Positions 62,214-64,000 of a stretch of DNA of 64,000 nucleotides are shown one piece after another. The translations under genes and the position numbers were made by a program. Within the stretch, counting starts at the first letter, position 1. Each line of letters begins with the position of its first letter. This DNA is from Planctomycetaceae bacterium (lineage in GTDB: Bacteria; Planctomycetota; Planctomycetia; Pirellulales; Pirellulaceae), in contig JAIYDN010000091.1 of the NCBI GenBank assembly GCA_027487485.1, positions 124,001 to 188,000 of the forward strand, written 5' to 3'. Under the pieces are notes generated by a model that had not been told where the DNA came from, ran no database searches, and saw only the letters and a program-made list of their open reading frames with translations.

Positions 62214-63785
62214 ATGCCAGCTATCCAATCCAAAACGTTTCTTGATAGGTCGCGTTTCACCAGGTGGTCCGCGATATGCCTTGGCATTTTTGCATGCACG
62301 GCTCTATCCATGGGATCCCTGTTTGCAACGGAGCGTGAAATTGCTTGGACGGAGGATTACGACGGCGCGGTTCATCGAGCAGCGGCCTCCAATAGCATCT
62401 TGCTTTTGCATTTTTACGGCGACTATTGCCCACCCTGCAAACTGCTCGACAAAAAAACGTTTAAAGATCCCGCTCTGGTATCCGCCATCAACTCCACCGT
62501 TATCCCAGTGAAAATCAACGCGGATCGACGCCGTGACTTGGCCGAAAAGTACAATGTGAACCGCTGGCCCACCGATATCTACCTGTTCCCCAACGGGGAT
62601 GAATTGTACCGGGGAGTAAGCGACCAAGATCCGGCGATCTACACCCAAAAGATCAAAAGGCTGGCGCTGCGACACAGGGACTGGACCCTCGAACGCGAAG
62701 CAATTGCGAAAACAACTCAACGTCGTCAAGACAAAGAACTGGCAGCGAACACCCCGCAGATCCAGTCCGAAAAACCAGTCTACGCTGGCTCAGCCGGAGC
62801 CCCGGTCAAGAGCCAAGCAGCTTCTTGGCAAAACCCTACTGGCCTCAACACTCCAGTCGCTCCTTATCCAGAACCAAGCCGTCCAGGCGTGCCAGAATGG
62901 AGCCCACAAGCTCCTAATATCGCGGGAGTCTCGAACAACGGTTCTGCGAACAACGCAATGAAGGTACGTCCTGCTCCTATTGTGCATTCGCAAGCCCGTC
63001 CCTCTTCGGACTCGCTGGCCGCAGCGGAATTACCAGCAGGCCAACCTGGCACAAAACCACAACGAGTCATCGACAACCCCTTCATTGCCAAGCAGCCCAT
63101 GGTTGTTCCCGCACAACAAGCTCCTGCACTTCATGCCAGAACAGAACAGAAGGTCAGGCCAGATCAAGTCGCTCAAGAGCCTGTCGCCCCATCGATTGCT
63201 CCGGAAGCACCGGCGGCCATGGAGGCAAACCGATCCGTACCAGCTAGGCCAATCAGCGGTTCGCTCACACTTTCGAATATGTCGGAAATGCACATGCGTC
63301 GAGACAACGCTCCGCAAACACCACCCTCTCACGATGCATCAACCGCTCGAGCGACGGAGCCGACCCACGTTGTTGCTATTTCAATCGGCCTAGATGGTCA
63401 CTGCCCTGTCGAGCTGATCGAATCGTTATCCATGGGCACGAACCCTGCTTGGGTGAGCGGATCGCCTGCCTATGCCGTTCGTCATCGAGGTCGCATCTAC
63501 CACTGCTCGAGCGAACGAGCGAGGCAAAAGTTGCTTAGTGCACCAGATCGATTTACTCCGTGCTTGAGCTGCTTTGACTTGGTTTGCTTCTTCGAGACTG
63601 GGGATCTTGTGGACGGGAAATGCGAATTTGGATGCATTCAGCCAAACACGAATCGCGTCTTTCTTTTCGCGACCAAAGAAAATCTCGAAGCTTTCGATCG
63701 AGACAATCAACGATACGCCCAGCTGATCGATGATATGTCGCCAGAACGCGTCGCAGGCCGCACCGACGAAACTCGAATCCGATAA
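62214..63785 (+). CDS. Exported thioredoxin-like protein with C-terminal YHS-like domain
   Basis: 523 residues. A signal peptide or anchor lies at about 17-39 (WSAICLGIFACTALSMGSLFA). The thioredoxin-like domain (about 42-150) has the active site C72-P-P-C75 in FYGDYCPPCKLLDKKTF and a cis-Pro in RWPTDIYLFP. Residues ~160-380 are Pro/Ala/Gln-rich and disordered. The C-terminal ~130 residues begin with DGHCPVELIES and continue as a YHS-like domain (PAYAVRHRGRIYHCSSERARQKLLSAPDRFTP) with further cysteines. A periplasmic thiol or metal-handling role is likely; exact substrate unknown. Confidence 0.82.
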   Translation: MPAIQSKTFLDRSRFTRWSAICLGIFACTALSMGSLFATEREIAWTEDYDGAVHRAAASNSILLLHFYGDYCPPCKLLDKKTFKDPALVSAINSTVIPVKINADRRRDLAEKYNVNRWPTDIYLFPNGDELYRGVSDQDPAIYTQKIKRLALRHRDWTLEREAIAKTTQRRQDKELAANTPQIQSEKPVYAGSAGAPVKSQAASWQNPTGLNTPVAPYPEPSRPGVPEWSPQAPNIAGVSNNGSANNAMKVRPAPIVHSQARPSSDSLAAAELPAGQPGTKPQRVIDNPFIAKQPMVVPAQQAPALHARTEQKVRPDQVAQEPVAPSIAPEAPAAMEANRSVPARPISGSLTLSNMSEMHMRRDNAPQTPPSHDASTARATEPTHVVAISIGLDGHCPVELIESLSMGTNPAWVSGSPAYAVRHRGRIYHCSSERARQKLLSAPDRFTPCLSCFDLVCFFETGDLVDGKCEFGCIQPNTNRVFLFATKENLEAFDRDNQRYAQLIDDMSPERVAGRTDETRIR

Positions 63786-63792
63786 CTGAACT

Positions 63793-64000
63793 ATGACCAG
63801 ATTCTTTGCACTCCCAAAAAATCGCAAATGGCTTAGTGGTTCTTGCAGGACCAAAACATCCGTTCGCACCCCGTTGATGGGCACTCCCTGGATTTCCATC
63901 AAGCCTATCCTTGTGGGGGTGATGCTGCTTGGCACGAACTCCGTCTTCGCTCAAGGGCCGCAAACACTGGACCAAGCTGAAGACTCCCGAGTCTATTGGC
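63793..64000 (+). CDS. Exported protein, N-terminal fragment (partial)
   Basis: The frame from the ATG at 63793, 7 bp after the preceding stop, stays open to the window end (69 codons). It starts with a basic stretch and a signal peptide (SIKPILVGVMLLGTNSVFAQ, cleavage likely after VFA). The mature start, GPQTLDQAEDSRVYW, is too short to identify. Tight spacing suggests cotranscription with the thioredoxin-like gene. Confidence 0.7.
   Translation, partial: MTRFFALPKNRKWLSGSCRTKTSVRTPLMGTPWISIKPILVGVMLLGTNSVFAQGPQTLDQAEDSRVYW

Overview
The window looks like a piece of chromosome from a Planctomycetes bacterium, most likely of the Pirellulaceae group; this is inference from gene content. The signs are a 1233-residue SecA with extra helical repeats, very large flagellin and FliD, ThuA, DUF1080 and Gfo/Idh/MocA proteins with export signals, a prenyltransferase-repeat protein with one membrane anchor, many alternative sigma factors, rnpA separated from rpmH, few operons and long intergenic stretches full of short palindromic repeats. 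Base composition is close to balanced and both strands are used.

Layout. 0-2.5 kb: end of an ABC exporter ATPase coupled to a MATE transporter, then a zinc-ribbon Nudix hydrolase. 2.5-8.8 kb: fliD and flagellin, both enlarged by internal repeats. 8.8-10.5 kb: a gene-poor stretch with at least four repeat families. 10.5-18 kb: two hypothetical genes, an ECF sigma/anti-sigma pair, a dienelactone hydrolase, a TIGR01777 protein, a sigma-70 factor and a CarH-like MerR regulator that lacks the usual cobalamin ligands. 18-29.3 kb: prenyltransferase-like protein, secA, a NusG paralogue, aguB-aguA (agmatine to putrescine), a primary-type sigma factor and bioB. 29.3-36 kb: exported oxidoreductase, TolC-family lipoprotein, TPR lipoprotein, ThuA protein and DUF2459 protein. 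36-39.3 kb: a small accessory islet with a VapC remnant, an unknown acidic protein, a secreted lysozyme-like protein and an NlpC/CHAP-like protein.

39.6-43.6 kb: a stress-type cluster of small glycine-zipper membrane proteins, a holin-like protein, a bestrophin channel, a CsbD/ElaB-like protein and a DUF4142 fragment. Both outer transcription units are preceded by excellent -24/-12 (sigma-54) promoter matches. 43.8-48.7 kb: a cystatin-like lipoprotein, tRNA-His, mutM, hisI, a disordered protein, floA and a DUF1080 protein. 48.9 kb: an HD-GYP-like/PAS/GGDEF protein.

51.2-59.7 kb: the most interesting unit. It is a five-gene operon encoding a giant polytopic membrane protein, PspA, a novel 122-residue protein, a membrane histidine kinase and an NtrC-type sigma-54 activator, with a plausible sigma-54 promoter and a dyad at the usual enhancer distance. 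I read it as a self-activating phage-shock-like envelope-stress system wired through a two-component pair. It may also switch on the 39.6-43.6 kb cluster and sits near floA, which encodes another membrane-organising protein. 59.8-64 kb: rnpA, rho, a thioredoxin/YHS-like protein and the start of an exported protein cut by the window edge.
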